In this document: positions 17,101 to 23,517 of the stretch, piece after piece | Layout of the letters: every line of letters starts with the position of its first letter | How positions within the stretch are numbered: the first letter of the stretch is position 1 | Assembly (NCBI GenBank): GCA_036497565.1 | Contig: DASXJE010000243.1 | Coordinates: 1-35,413 of the forward strand | Direction of reading: 5' to 3' | Origin: Mycobacteriales bacterium | GTDB lineage: Bacteria; Actinomycetota; Actinomycetes; Mycobacteriales; QHCD01 | Length of the DNA stretch: 35,413 bases | Translations under genes and position numbers: made by a program | The notes under the pieces: model-generated | Seen by the model: only the letters and a program-made list of their open reading frames with translations | Databases searched by the model: none | Told to the model about the DNA's origin: nothing

Positions 17101-17391
17101 GACATGCCCGTTGTCGCGGTGATCTTGATCGTCACCGCGGAGTGGACGCTGCGCGCCGACGGTGACGCCGTCCGGGCGGCCGAACAGTTGGGAGCGGCCA
17201 CCGCCCTGCGCGGCACCGAAGATGTCGGCAATCCGGACGCACAACGGCTGTCCGGGTGGCTACGCGATCGCCTCGGCGACGACGCCTACGACGAGGCATA
17301 CCGGCGCGGCAGCCGGCTGGAACGCGACGACGCGCTCGCCCTGCTCCCGCGAGGTGGGGGAGGGGACGAGCGCGTCGGCTGCGCGGGTTAG
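14170..17391 (+). CDS. AfsR/SARP-type regulator with BTAD, NB-ARC and TPR domains
   Basis: This 1073-residue transcriptional regulator is of the type that controls secondary metabolism in actinobacteria. Residues 1-90 form an OmpR-like winged helix (MLGPLVVTEDG ... RSAIASTGGGYRLVL). Residues 95-243 form the bacterial transcriptional activation (BTAD) domain, ending DELGVDPGPQLQAAYLAVLRGE. The NB-ARC ATPase follows, with Walker A GPGGGGKT (292-299) and Walker B ALLILDNCEH (371-380), then RILATSREPL and a GLPLAIELAAARLR motif. The C-terminal half is TPR-like helical repeat. The GTG start has GAGAGAG upstream. The stop lies 1 bp from the convergent exporter gene. ATP-dependent activation of nearby promoters, possibly the exporter, is an inference. 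Confidence 0.93.
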   Translation: MQVSMLGPLVVTEDGRPLEVGGVRLRALMIRLALDAGSIVATRSLVDALWGSAPPADEANALQSLVSRLRRILPDRSAIASTGGGYRLVLPVDDVDARHFERLARHGRRQLDAGEPRAASETLFSALQLWRGPALTDAGDAPFVAAAAARLEELRLTAREDRIDADIALGRHAAVVGELESLAAEYPLRERLRAALVTALYAVGRQADALTTYEQTRRMLADELGVDPGPQLQAAYLAVLRGEPAAKHPEQPTPVAPRHNLRSPLTSFVGRDEEVERIGKLLGDSRLITLVGPGGGGKTRLAAETGARAGEAMHHGVWMVELASVTDPGDVPQAVLGALGPRDSTLLDLRRQGTSRDVMSGLLDSLVDAQALLILDNCEHVIDAAATLADQLLGRCPDLRILATSREPLAIVGETLLPVTPLARPAVGGSVVDAMASPAVRLFSDRAAAVAPGFAVEPDNVEAVIEICRRLDGLPLAIELAAARLRSMSVQQIAARLGDRFRLLTGGSRTAVPRHRTLRAVVEWSWDLLSDPERRLASRLAVFPAGTTVESAEAVSADVVPAGQVPDLLAALVDRSLLLLVDGDPPRYRMLETIREFGAERLADEGSIADVQARHAGYFRDLAETADPFLRGADQLPWLARLSMERENLLAALRYAIDAQDAATAIRLGAALSWFWTLRGSHGEAASWLEMALAVPGESPTEERAVAATVQAISAMAVGQQDRSRETAIEMLESFPDFDARNRHPVLSLVEPGMAMLAEDIPRALRTIERGLANPDRWTNATLRMLRGFIAENQGDVAQMVVDLTDAARAFDEIGERWGLSNSVAALANQYMNEGDLDRSLAEYQRALRLMTELNAQNDRSFMQVRIAMVRARRGEMEEAKAELRQIAESTQESGSGLFEALAQHGLGEIARLVGDPTLSRTLTEGALSRVDRSGVGPPQAKAIMLAGLVSLDLAEGDLASAGVRLREATALATATHDMPVVAVILIVTAEWTLRADGDAVRAAEQLGAATALRGTEDVGNPDAQRLSGWLRDRLGDDAYDEAYRRGSRLERDDALALLPRGGGGDERVGCAG

Positions 17392-17392
17392 G

Positions 17393-18223
17393 TCAGGCCT
17401 TCCGGCGGTAGGCCCGCACCGCGAGCGGCGCGAAAACGGCCACGATGCCAACGCCCCAGGCCAGTGCCTCGAGCACCGGGACCGCCACGGCGCCCCCGAG
17501 CATGAGGTCACGGACGGCGTCGACGAGGTGGGTGATCGGGTTGATCTTGACCCACTCCTGCAGCCAGCCCGGCATGCTGGATGTCTGCACGAACATGTTG
17601 CTGCCGAAGGTGAGCGGGAACATCAGCAGGAAGCCCACGCCCTGCACCGCGCTCGGCTGGCGGAAGACCATGCCGAGGTAGACCGAGATCCAGCACATGC
17701 ACAGCGCGAAGAGGATGACCAGCAGGCACGCGGCCAGCGCCGAGAGCGGATCCGTCGCCACCCGGAAGCCGAGCAGCGACCCGAATCCCATCAGGACGGC
17801 GACCGAGATCGCATAGCGGACGACCTCGCCGAGCACCGCCCCGACCAGTGGTGCTGATCGCGGGATCGGCAGGCTGCGGAACCGGTCGAAGACGCCCTTG
17901 TCGACGTCGGTGTTCAGGTTGACGCCGATACTCACCGAGGAGAAGACCACGGTCTGCACCATGATCGCCGGCAGGACGAACTCCAGGTAGTCGTGGGTCG
18001 ACCCGGCGACCGCGCCACCGAAGATGTAGACGAAGAGCAGCACGAAGATGATCGGCTGCAGGGTCACATCCATCAGCTGTTCGGGCGTGCGCTTGATCTT
18101 GATGATGCTGCGCTGCGCGAGAGCGAGGCTGTGGCGCACCAGTGCCATCGGGCGCGCCGGGGTCGGGTTGGGGGTCGGACGGTTCGGCGCCTCGGTGACC
18201 GGCGGCGCGGTCAGGACACTCAT
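17393..18223 (-). CDS. ABC-2-type exporter permease (DrrB-like)
   Basis: This 276-residue integral membrane protein belongs to the DrrB/NodJ branch of ABC-2 transporters, which export drugs, lipids or polysaccharide. The cytoplasmic N-terminus ends in SIIKIKRTPEQLMDVTLQP, the usual lead into the first helix. About six hydrophobic segments follow. The motif DVDKGVFDRFRSLPIPRSAPLVG (about 105-127) and LPAIMVQTVVFSSVSIGVNLNTD are characteristic. Its ATG overlaps the stop of the ATPase gene by 4 nt, so the two form one transport unit. The cargo is unknown; daunorubicin-type naming is by family only. Confidence 0.92.
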   Translation of the reverse strand: MSVLTAPPVTEAPNRPTPNPTPARPMALVRHSLALAQRSIIKIKRTPEQLMDVTLQPIIFVLLFVYIFGGAVAGSTHDYLEFVLPAIMVQTVVFSSVSIGVNLNTDVDKGVFDRFRSLPIPRSAPLVGAVLGEVVRYAISVAVLMGFGSLLGFRVATDPLSALAACLLVILFALCMCWISVYLGMVFRQPSAVQGVGFLLMFPLTFGSNMFVQTSSMPGWLQEWVKINPITHLVDAVRDLMLGGAVAVPVLEALAWGVGIVAVFAPLAVRAYRRKA

Positions 18224-19182
18224 GCTGCGTTCTCCTTGTCGTCTTCTTCGGTGGCCCGCCGCCCGGTGAGAGCGAAGAACACCTCGTCGAGGCTGGGCAG
18301 GCCCAGTGCAAGTTCGGTGACCGCGATTCCGTCGCGATGCAGGCGCTGTACGACGGTGGTCAGTGCGGCGTCGCCGTCGACGGCGACGCTCAGCACGCCC
18401 CGGCTCGGTGACTCCACTTCGTGGTCGGTGACCGCGAGCAGGATCGCGGCCACCTCGTCGAGCCGGCTCGGGTCGACCGGCCGGACCTGCAGGGTCTGGC
18501 CGCCGACGATCTGCTTGAGCTCGTGCGGGGTGCCGTGGGCGATGACGGTGCCGTGGTCGATCACCGAGATCTCGTCGGCAAGGGCATCGGCCTCGTCGAG
18601 GTACTGGGTGGTGAGCAGCACGGTGACCCCGTCGTCGGCGAGGTCGCGGATGATCCGCCAGACGTCGTCCCGCTTACCGGGATCGAGGCCGGTCGTCGGC
18701 TCGTCGAGGTAGATCACCGACGGCCGGCCCACGAGACTGGCCGCGAGGTCCAACCGTCGGCGCATGCCCCCCGAGTAGGTCTTGACCGGTCGGTCGGCCG
18801 CCTCGGTGAGCTCGAAGTCGGCGAGCAGCCCCCGCGCCCGGACCCGGGAGTCGGCCCGGGTCAGGTCGAGTAGCCGGCCGATCAGGACCAGATTTTCCCG
18901 CCCGGTGAGGTCCTCGTCGACCGAGGCGTACTGCCCGGTGAGGCCGATCTCTCGCCGTACCTTGTTCGCGTCACGGACGACGTCGAGACCGCCGACCGTG
19001 GCGTGGCCGGCATCCGGTTGAAGCAGCGTGGCGAGGATGCGGACCGCCGTGGTCTTGCCGGCGCCGTTCGGCCCGAGGACCCCCATCACCGCGCCCTGTG
19101 GGACGGCGAGATCGACCCCGGCCAGCGCCACGGTCTGGCCGAAGCGCTTTACGAGCCCCTCCGCCCTGATCGCGTACGTCAT
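18220..19182 (-). CDS. ABC exporter ATP-binding protein (DrrA-like)
   Basis: This 320-residue ATPase pairs with the permease downstream. It has Walker A GPNGAGKT (37-44), the signature YSGGMRRRLDLA (136-147), Walker B VIYLDEPTTGLDP (156-168) and a DrrA-type C-terminal extension after LTTQYLDEADALADEI. ATG 19182 is strongly supported by CGAGGAGGAAGC immediately upstream. A longer frame to 19248 runs through the inverted repeat and is rejected. It probably energises export of a small hydrophobic product, possibly under the AfsR-type regulator that converges on this pair. Confidence 0.94.
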   Translation of the reverse strand: MTYAIRAEGLVKRFGQTVALAGVDLAVPQGAVMGVLGPNGAGKTTAVRILATLLQPDAGHATVGGLDVVRDANKVRREIGLTGQYASVDEDLTGRENLVLIGRLLDLTRADSRVRARGLLADFELTEAADRPVKTYSGGMRRRLDLAASLVGRPSVIYLDEPTTGLDPGKRDDVWRIIRDLADDGVTVLLTTQYLDEADALADEISVIDHGTVIAHGTPHELKQIVGGQTLQVRPVDPSRLDEVAAILLAVTDHEVESPSRGVLSVAVDGDAALTTVVQRLHRDGIAVTELALGLPSLDEVFFALTGRRATEEDDKENAA

Positions 19183-19230
19183 GTGCTTCCTCCTCGGTCG
19201 GTGCGGTGTTGACTGCACCGTGCCAAGGGC

Positions 19231-19263
19231 GGCTGTCAGCGCCCGCACACCTCGCTGACAGCC
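19231..19263. repeat. Perfect 11-bp inverted repeat upstream of the exporter genes
   Basis: GGCTGTCAGCG (19231-19241) and CGCTGACAGCC (19253-19263) are perfectly complementary with an 11-nt spacer. It lies 48 nt upstream of the DrrA-like ATG and 45 nt downstream of the secreted GH3 stop, both on the minus strand. It could be a factor-dependent terminator or hairpin for the GH3 transcript, or an operator for the exporter. The absence of a T-run argues against a simple intrinsic terminator. Confidence 0.55.
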
Positions 19264-19308
19264 ACTGGCAGCACGCTGGCGGCCGCTCTCCCGGGGCGAC
19301 CCCGGGGA

Positions 19309-21777
19309 TCAGAAGATCGTGAAGGGTGCCGACACGGCGACGTCGTAGGGCGTCGTGTCGTTCTTGTTCAGCGCGACCACATAGTCACCGGGCTCGACCG
19401 TCGGCGGTCCGGAGGCGTTGATGTCGCCCTGGGTCTCGGCCAGCGCCGAGGCCGGGAAGGAGACGTGGGCCACCGTGGACTTGCCGGCTCCGAGCGTGAC
19501 CCTCGTGAAGCCGACCAGCCGCTGGGGCGGCACGACCACGCTGCTGACCGGCTGGCTCACGTAGACCGGCACGATGTCGGTCCCGCTCCGGGTCCCCGTG
19601 TTGGTGACGGTGAAGGTCGCCGCCGCATTGCTGTTGGCCGAAACGTGGGGTGTCACCGAGAGGTCGTGGGTGTCGAAGGTGGTGTAGGAGAGGCCGTATC
19701 CGAACGGGTACAGGGGGTTGTAGAGGTGACCGGGACCTGACCCGGTGCCCGGCAGCTGGTCGAAGAACTTCGGCTGGTCGCCCAGTGGGGAGGCCGCCGC
19801 GCCGTCGAAGTCGCCGCCCACCGTCTTCGCGTCCGACGGCCAGCTGACGGGCAGCTTTCCGCTCGGGTTGATCTTGCCGAAGATCGCGTCCGCGACCGCC
19901 CGGCCGGCTTCGGTGCTGCCCTGGTAGGCCATGAGGACGCCGTCCGCCTGCTCCGCCGACCCCAGGCCGACGGGACGGCCCGCGAGGACGACGACGATGA
20001 CCGGCTTGCCCGTTCCCTCGAGCGCGGTGATCAGCGCCTGCTGGTCCGGCGGCAGCGCCGGCGCCGGGTTGTCGCCGAGGCCCTCGGCGTAGGCCTTCTC
20101 GCCGACCGCCACGACGTAGGCGCTCGCACTCCCGGCCTGAGCCAGGGCGCTGGCCTGGTCGGGCGCGGACACCGCGTGGGGATCGGCCGCCTGGATGCCC
20201 TTGAGGACCGTCGTACCCGGGGGGATCTGGTTGGCCGGCCCGGCGCAGCAGACGTGCCCGGAGCCGAAGACGCCCTGCCAGCTCACGCTCCACCCGCCGA
20301 GCTGGTTGGTCATGGAGTCCGCGCTCGGCCCGGTGACGACCACCTTCCCGGTCGGCGACAGGGGCAGCGCGTTGTTCTCGTTACGCAGCAGCGTGACCGA
20401 CTCCCGGGCCGCGGCGAGCGTGCCCTGCCGGCCGGAGTTGACCGCAGCGTCGGCCGCGTGGGCGTCGAGGCACGGGGTGGAGGGGTCGTTGACGCACGGC
20501 TGGTCGAAGAGTCCGAGGTGGAACTTCAAGGTGAGGATCCGGCGTACGGCCTGGTCGATCCGCGCACGGGAGATCTTCCCGGTCCGGACGTCCAGCAGGG
20601 CCGCCGTCTGCCACTGGTCCGGCGCGAAGACCTCCATGCTCATGTCGACGCCGGCGTTGACCGCCTTGGCGATGGCGCCGGCAAGATCAGGGGCCACGTG
20701 GTAGGCGCTCTGCAGCGCGGGCACGTCCTGGTAGTCGCTGATGACGACGCCCTGGAAACCCATCTGCTTGCGCAGGATGTCCGTGAGCAGATAGTGCGAC
20801 GCGGTAGCCGGTACGCCGTTGATCGACCCGGAGTCGACCATGACGCTGTCAGCGTTGGCGTCGATCCCGCCGGCGTAGGACGGGAGGATCATGCTCTGCA
20901 GGTAGCTGAGCGGGAGCAGCGCCTCGTTGCGATCGTGCCCGTTGACCGCCTGCGAGTAGCCGGCGAAGTGCTTGACGGTCGCCGCGACGCCCAGCTTCCC
21001 GGCACCGGCCGGTGCCTGGAGGCCCTGCACGTTGGCCCCGCCCATGGCCGCCGTCAGCGCCGGCTCCTCGCCCCAGGTCTCGTAGGTCCGGCCCCAGCGG
21101 TTGTCCCGCGACAGGTCCTGCACCGGGGCGAACGCCCAGTTCCACCCGGTCGCCTGCAGGGCCTTGGCGGTCGCGGCGCCGCCGGCCCGGGCCGCCGCCG
21201 GGTCCCAGGTGGCTCCCATCCCGATCGACTGCGGGTAGAGCGGCGCCTGCCACGGGTGGCCGAAGCCGTGCACCGCGTCGACGCCGAAGATCAGGGGGAT
21301 GTGCAGCCGCGAGTTCTTGATCGCGTACTGCTGGATGATGTTGTATTCGTTGGCCCAGTCGAAGCCCGTATTGCCGGGGCCACCCTTGCCGGTGGTGTCG
21401 ATCGGGTTATTTGTGCCTCCGGCGAGAATCGAGCCGGCGTGCTGGTCGATCAATATCTTCTGCATGCATGCGGGATTGGGCAGGTTGAAGCCGTTGTCAC
21501 CGCAGGTCGCGCTGTTGGAGTCGGTCAGGGTAGTGACCAGCTGCTGGTCCATCTGCCCGACCTTTTCCGGAAGTGTCATAGCGTTGACCAAGGCGTCGAC
21601 CCGGGTGCCGACCGATAGGTGGGGGTTGAGCCACGGCTGTTTCGCGTGAGCGGCGCTTCCGTCGCCCTGGCTGGCGAGCGACGGCACCGCGAATGCCAAC
21701 GCACCGACGACCGCCACCGCCGCGAGTGACGCGGTTGTTCTTCCTCGGGCCCGACCACCGAAAAACGCACCGGCCAT
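19309..21777 (-). CDS. Secreted glycoside hydrolase family 3 beta-glucosidase
   Basis: This is an 822-residue exported GH3 enzyme. The N-terminus RARGRTTASLAAVAVVGALAFA plus VPSLASQG is a signal peptide with probable cleavage near Ala35. The GH3 N-terminal domain carries GVDAVHGFGH (165-174), WNWAFAPVQDLSRDNRWGRTYE (212-233), KHFAGYS (269-275) and nucleophile Asp348 in GFQGVVISDYQDV. The second domain includes GKVVVTGPSADSMTNQLGGWS, and the C-terminus is fibronectin-III-like. It resembles bacterial exo-beta-glucosidases that finish off cello- or beta-glucan oligomers outside the cell. The ATG has GAGGAGGT 8 nt upstream. A promoter and CebR-like boxes precede it. It differs clearly from the cytoplasmic GH3 at 2658-5114, which has a PA14-like insert and no signal peptide. 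Confidence 0.94.
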   Translation of the reverse strand: MAGAFFGGRARGRTTASLAAVAVVGALAFAVPSLASQGDGSAAHAKQPWLNPHLSVGTRVDALVNAMTLPEKVGQMDQQLVTTLTDSNSATCGDNGFNLPNPACMQKILIDQHAGSILAGGTNNPIDTTGKGGPGNTGFDWANEYNIIQQYAIKNSRLHIPLIFGVDAVHGFGHPWQAPLYPQSIGMGATWDPAAARAGGAATAKALQATGWNWAFAPVQDLSRDNRWGRTYETWGEEPALTAAMGGANVQGLQAPAGAGKLGVAATVKHFAGYSQAVNGHDRNEALLPLSYLQSMILPSYAGGIDANADSVMVDSGSINGVPATASHYLLTDILRKQMGFQGVVISDYQDVPALQSAYHVAPDLAGAIAKAVNAGVDMSMEVFAPDQWQTAALLDVRTGKISRARIDQAVRRILTLKFHLGLFDQPCVNDPSTPCLDAHAADAAVNSGRQGTLAAARESVTLLRNENNALPLSPTGKVVVTGPSADSMTNQLGGWSVSWQGVFGSGHVCCAGPANQIPPGTTVLKGIQAADPHAVSAPDQASALAQAGSASAYVVAVGEKAYAEGLGDNPAPALPPDQQALITALEGTGKPVIVVVLAGRPVGLGSAEQADGVLMAYQGSTEAGRAVADAIFGKINPSGKLPVSWPSDAKTVGGDFDGAAASPLGDQPKFFDQLPGTGSGPGHLYNPLYPFGYGLSYTTFDTHDLSVTPHVSANSNAAATFTVTNTGTRSGTDIVPVYVSQPVSSVVVPPQRLVGFTRVTLGAGKSTVAHVSFPASALAETQGDINASGPPTVEPGDYVVALNKNDTTPYDVAVSAPFTIF

Positions 21778-21843
21778 TGCGCGACCTCCTCAGGTCGTTA
21801 GCGGATCAGCCTCAGTCGTTGCCTTTACTGTCGAAACAGAAAG

Positions 21844-21857
21844 CAGGAGCGCTCGGG
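21844..21857. promoter_or_regulatory. CebR-like LacI-family operator candidate, leader position
   Basis: The perfect 8-bp palindrome GAGCGCTC (21847-21854) lies in CAGGAGCGCTCGGG. It shares nine of 14 positions with TGGGAGCGCTCCCA, the CebR operator known from Streptomyces beta-glucoside/cellulose genes. It lies just downstream of the predicted start of the GH3 transcript, where a bound LacI-type repressor would block elongation. Confidence 0.45.
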
Positions 21858-21885
21858 AGAGAAGTGTTTTCACAACCGACGCGGG

Positions 21886-21915
21886 AGTGTATGCCCGCGC
21901 TTTTTCCCCGGTCAA
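21886..21915 (-). promoter_or_regulatory. Predicted promoter of the secreted GH3 gene
   Basis: On the minus strand TTGACC (21915-21910) and TACACT (21891-21886) are spaced by 18 nt and fit a housekeeping-type actinobacterial promoter. The predicted leader is about 100 nt. CebR-like boxes flank it on both sides. Confidence 0.5.
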
Positions 21916-21977
21916 TAGCGGCTATATAACGGAATGGCGACCACGCGCGCCGAAAATAACGACTGGCGTCTTACGTG

Positions 21978-22023
21978 TGACAGCGCTCCCCATCGGTGGC
22001 CCCCGGCGGCCGGGGAGCGCGCC
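21978..22023. promoter_or_regulatory. Upstream CebR-like box pair
   Basis: TGACAGCGCTCCCC (21978-21991) matches the CebR operator TGGGAGCGCTCCCA at 11 of 14 positions. GGGGAGCGC (22012-22020) is a perfect inverted copy of GCGCTCCCC (21983-21991) 20 nt away. Together they form either a second operator pair for looping with the box at 21844-21857 or a 9-bp hairpin. Confidence 0.4.
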
Positions 22024-22088
22024 GACATCGGACGTGCTACTCGCAAAACTCGGCCGGATTTGCGAGTAGAGCGTCCGATGATCGGCGC
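22019..22088. repeat. Palindromic intergenic element, copy 2
   Basis: The inner arms CATCGGACGTGCTACTCGCA (22026-22045) and TGCGAGTAGAGCGTCCGATG (22061-22080) pair at 18 of 20 positions plus one wobble. The 15-nt loop (22046-22060) contains CGGCCG. The outer flanks GCGCCGA (22019-22025) and TCGGCGC (22082-22088) extend the stem with one bulged base. The inner arms are nearly identical to copy 1 (5209-5277), but the outer flanks differ in sequence while remaining self-complementary. Confidence 0.7.
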
Positions 22089-22238
22089 AGGCGTCGCCGT
22101 CGCCGGCCGTCCGGGGCGATGATGCCGGTCGAGATGCTGGCTCGCCGGGAAGAGTGGCCCGGATCTCGACGCGCCCGGATCTGCGCCGGATCTGCGCCCG
22201 GACCGCGAGGACCCCGGTCGACCCGGCACGATGGCTCA

Positions 22239-23375
22239 GTGAGGAGAATTCGGCCGCCGGTCTGGCTGACCCGCGGCGTGGGCCTGGTGATCTTCGCCCT
22301 GGTGGTGGAGTACCTGGTCCTGCCGCAGCTCGCCGGTGCCCGAAAGGCGCTGCACCTGCTCGTCCGGGTCCATCCCGGGTACGTCGTCGTCGGCATCGCT
22401 CTCGAGGTGTTGTCGCTGTGTGCCTACGCGGCACTGACCCGGGTCGTGCTTCCCCGCACCGGCCGGCCGTCGTGGTGGACCCTGTTCCGCATCGACGTGA
22501 CCTCACTCGGGGTCAGCCACGTCGTGCCCGGCGGCTCGGCGACGGCCGCGGCCCTGCGGCTGCGGCTGCTCATCAGCGCTGGAGTCCGGGGGCCCGACGC
22601 CCTGATCGGCATCACCGTGCAGGGCATCGGGTCGGCGGTGGTGCTCAACGTGATGCTCCTGATCGGGCTGCTGGTGACCATCGCCATCCAGGGCGCCAAC
22701 CTGCTCTACGCCCTGGGCGCACTGCTCGGCGTCCTGCTGCTACTCGGCGCGGGGGCGATGGTCTTCGCGCTCACCTTCGGCCGGGAGGGGTCGGTCCGCT
22801 TCGTCCGGACCGCCGCCACGCACCTTCCGGTGGTGACCCCGGACATGGCCGAGCGAGCCCTCCGCAAGGTCGCCGAGCAGTTGCGGATCCTCGGGAGCGA
22901 CCGGGAGCGGCTCACCGCGGCGATCTGCTGGGCCACCGTCAACTGGCTCCTCGACGCGGCGTCGCTGTGGGTCTTCGTCCTCGCGTTCGGCCATCTGACC
23001 ACCCCGGGCGGGCTGCTGGTCGCCTTCGGCCTGGCCAACGTGGTCGCCGTACTGCCCATCACCCCCGGTGGCCTGGGAATCGTCGAGGGCGTGCTCGTCC
23101 CGACCCTGGTGGGCTTCGGTACGCCGCGGGGCATCGCGATCCTCGGCGTGGTGAGCTACCGCCTGGTGAACTTCTGGCTGCCCATCCCGGCTTCGGCGTT
23201 GACCTACCTGTCGCTGCGCGCCGGTGTACTGCGGCACGAGCACCCCGGCAATCGTCCGTGGCGGCTTCCGCATGTGCTCGCCGCGGCGCGTGCGCGCCAC
23301 TGGTTCGGCGGACACGTAACCGACGAACCCGCACCCGGCGAGCTATCCGCCACGGACGAAACCGCGAAGGAGTAA
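22239..23375 (+). CDS. Flippase-like integral membrane protein (LPG-synthase TM family)
   Basis: This 378-residue polytopic protein resembles the transmembrane part of lysylphosphatidylglycerol synthase (MprF) and the related UPF0104 proteins. It has seven or eight hydrophobic segments, starting GVGLVIFALVVEYLVLP. Family-like stretches are VTSLGVSHVVPGGSATAAALRLRLL (about 87-111) and NVVAVLPITPGGLGIVEGVLVPTL (about 267-290). No aminoacyl-transferase domain follows, so a lipid or polyisoprenoid translocation role is more likely than lysyl transfer (inference). GTG 22239 is chosen because the upstream frame is Arg-rich and runs into the repeat element; ATG 22119 is an alternative. The ribosome binding site is weak. 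The C-terminal ~50 residues are cytoplasmic and charged. Confidence 0.85.
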   Translation: MRRIRPPVWLTRGVGLVIFALVVEYLVLPQLAGARKALHLLVRVHPGYVVVGIALEVLSLCAYAALTRVVLPRTGRPSWWTLFRIDVTSLGVSHVVPGGSATAAALRLRLLISAGVRGPDALIGITVQGIGSAVVLNVMLLIGLLVTIAIQGANLLYALGALLGVLLLLGAGAMVFALTFGREGSVRFVRTAATHLPVVTPDMAERALRKVAEQLRILGSDRERLTAAICWATVNWLLDAASLWVFVLAFGHLTTPGGLLVAFGLANVVAVLPITPGGLGIVEGVLVPTLVGFGTPRGIAILGVVSYRLVNFWLPIPASALTYLSLRAGVLRHEHPGNRPWRLPHVLAAARARHWFGGHVTDEPAPGELSATDETAKE

Positions 23376-23434
23376 CCGCTGGTCGCCGAGCCGCCACCGT
23401 CGGAAGTGGTCGGTGACCGGTCCGGCCGAATCGA

Positions 23435-23463
23435 TTGACAGCCGGGTCGGCCCACGTCATCGT
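23435..23463 (+). promoter_or_regulatory. Candidate promoter for the ScyD/ScyE-like gene
   Basis: TTGACA (23435-23440) and CATCGT (23458-23463), spaced by 17 nt, precede the ATG at 23518. The -35 is consensus; the -10 is weak. The resulting leader would be about 45-50 nt. Confidence 0.4.
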
Positions 23464-23517
23464 GCCTGTGACGCAGGTTGTGGATCATCGGGAAGGCCTG
23501 CGGCCTGGGGGGTTCAC

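Larger units (their letters stand above)
21778..22238. other. 461-bp divergent intergenic region
   Basis: It holds, from left to right, the ribosome binding site and leader of the secreted GH3 gene, the CebR-like box (21844-21857), the GH3 promoter (21886-21915), an AT-richer patch GCTATATAAC at about 21920-21929, the upstream box pair, and palindromic element copy 2 (22019-22088). The last ~150 bp before GTG 22239 contain no clear promoter or ribosome binding site for the membrane protein gene. Confidence 0.5.

Noticed and set aside
17391-17393. A terminator between the AfsR-type gene and the exporter permease
   Set aside because: The two stop codons are one base apart, leaving no space; any terminator must lie inside the opposing gene.
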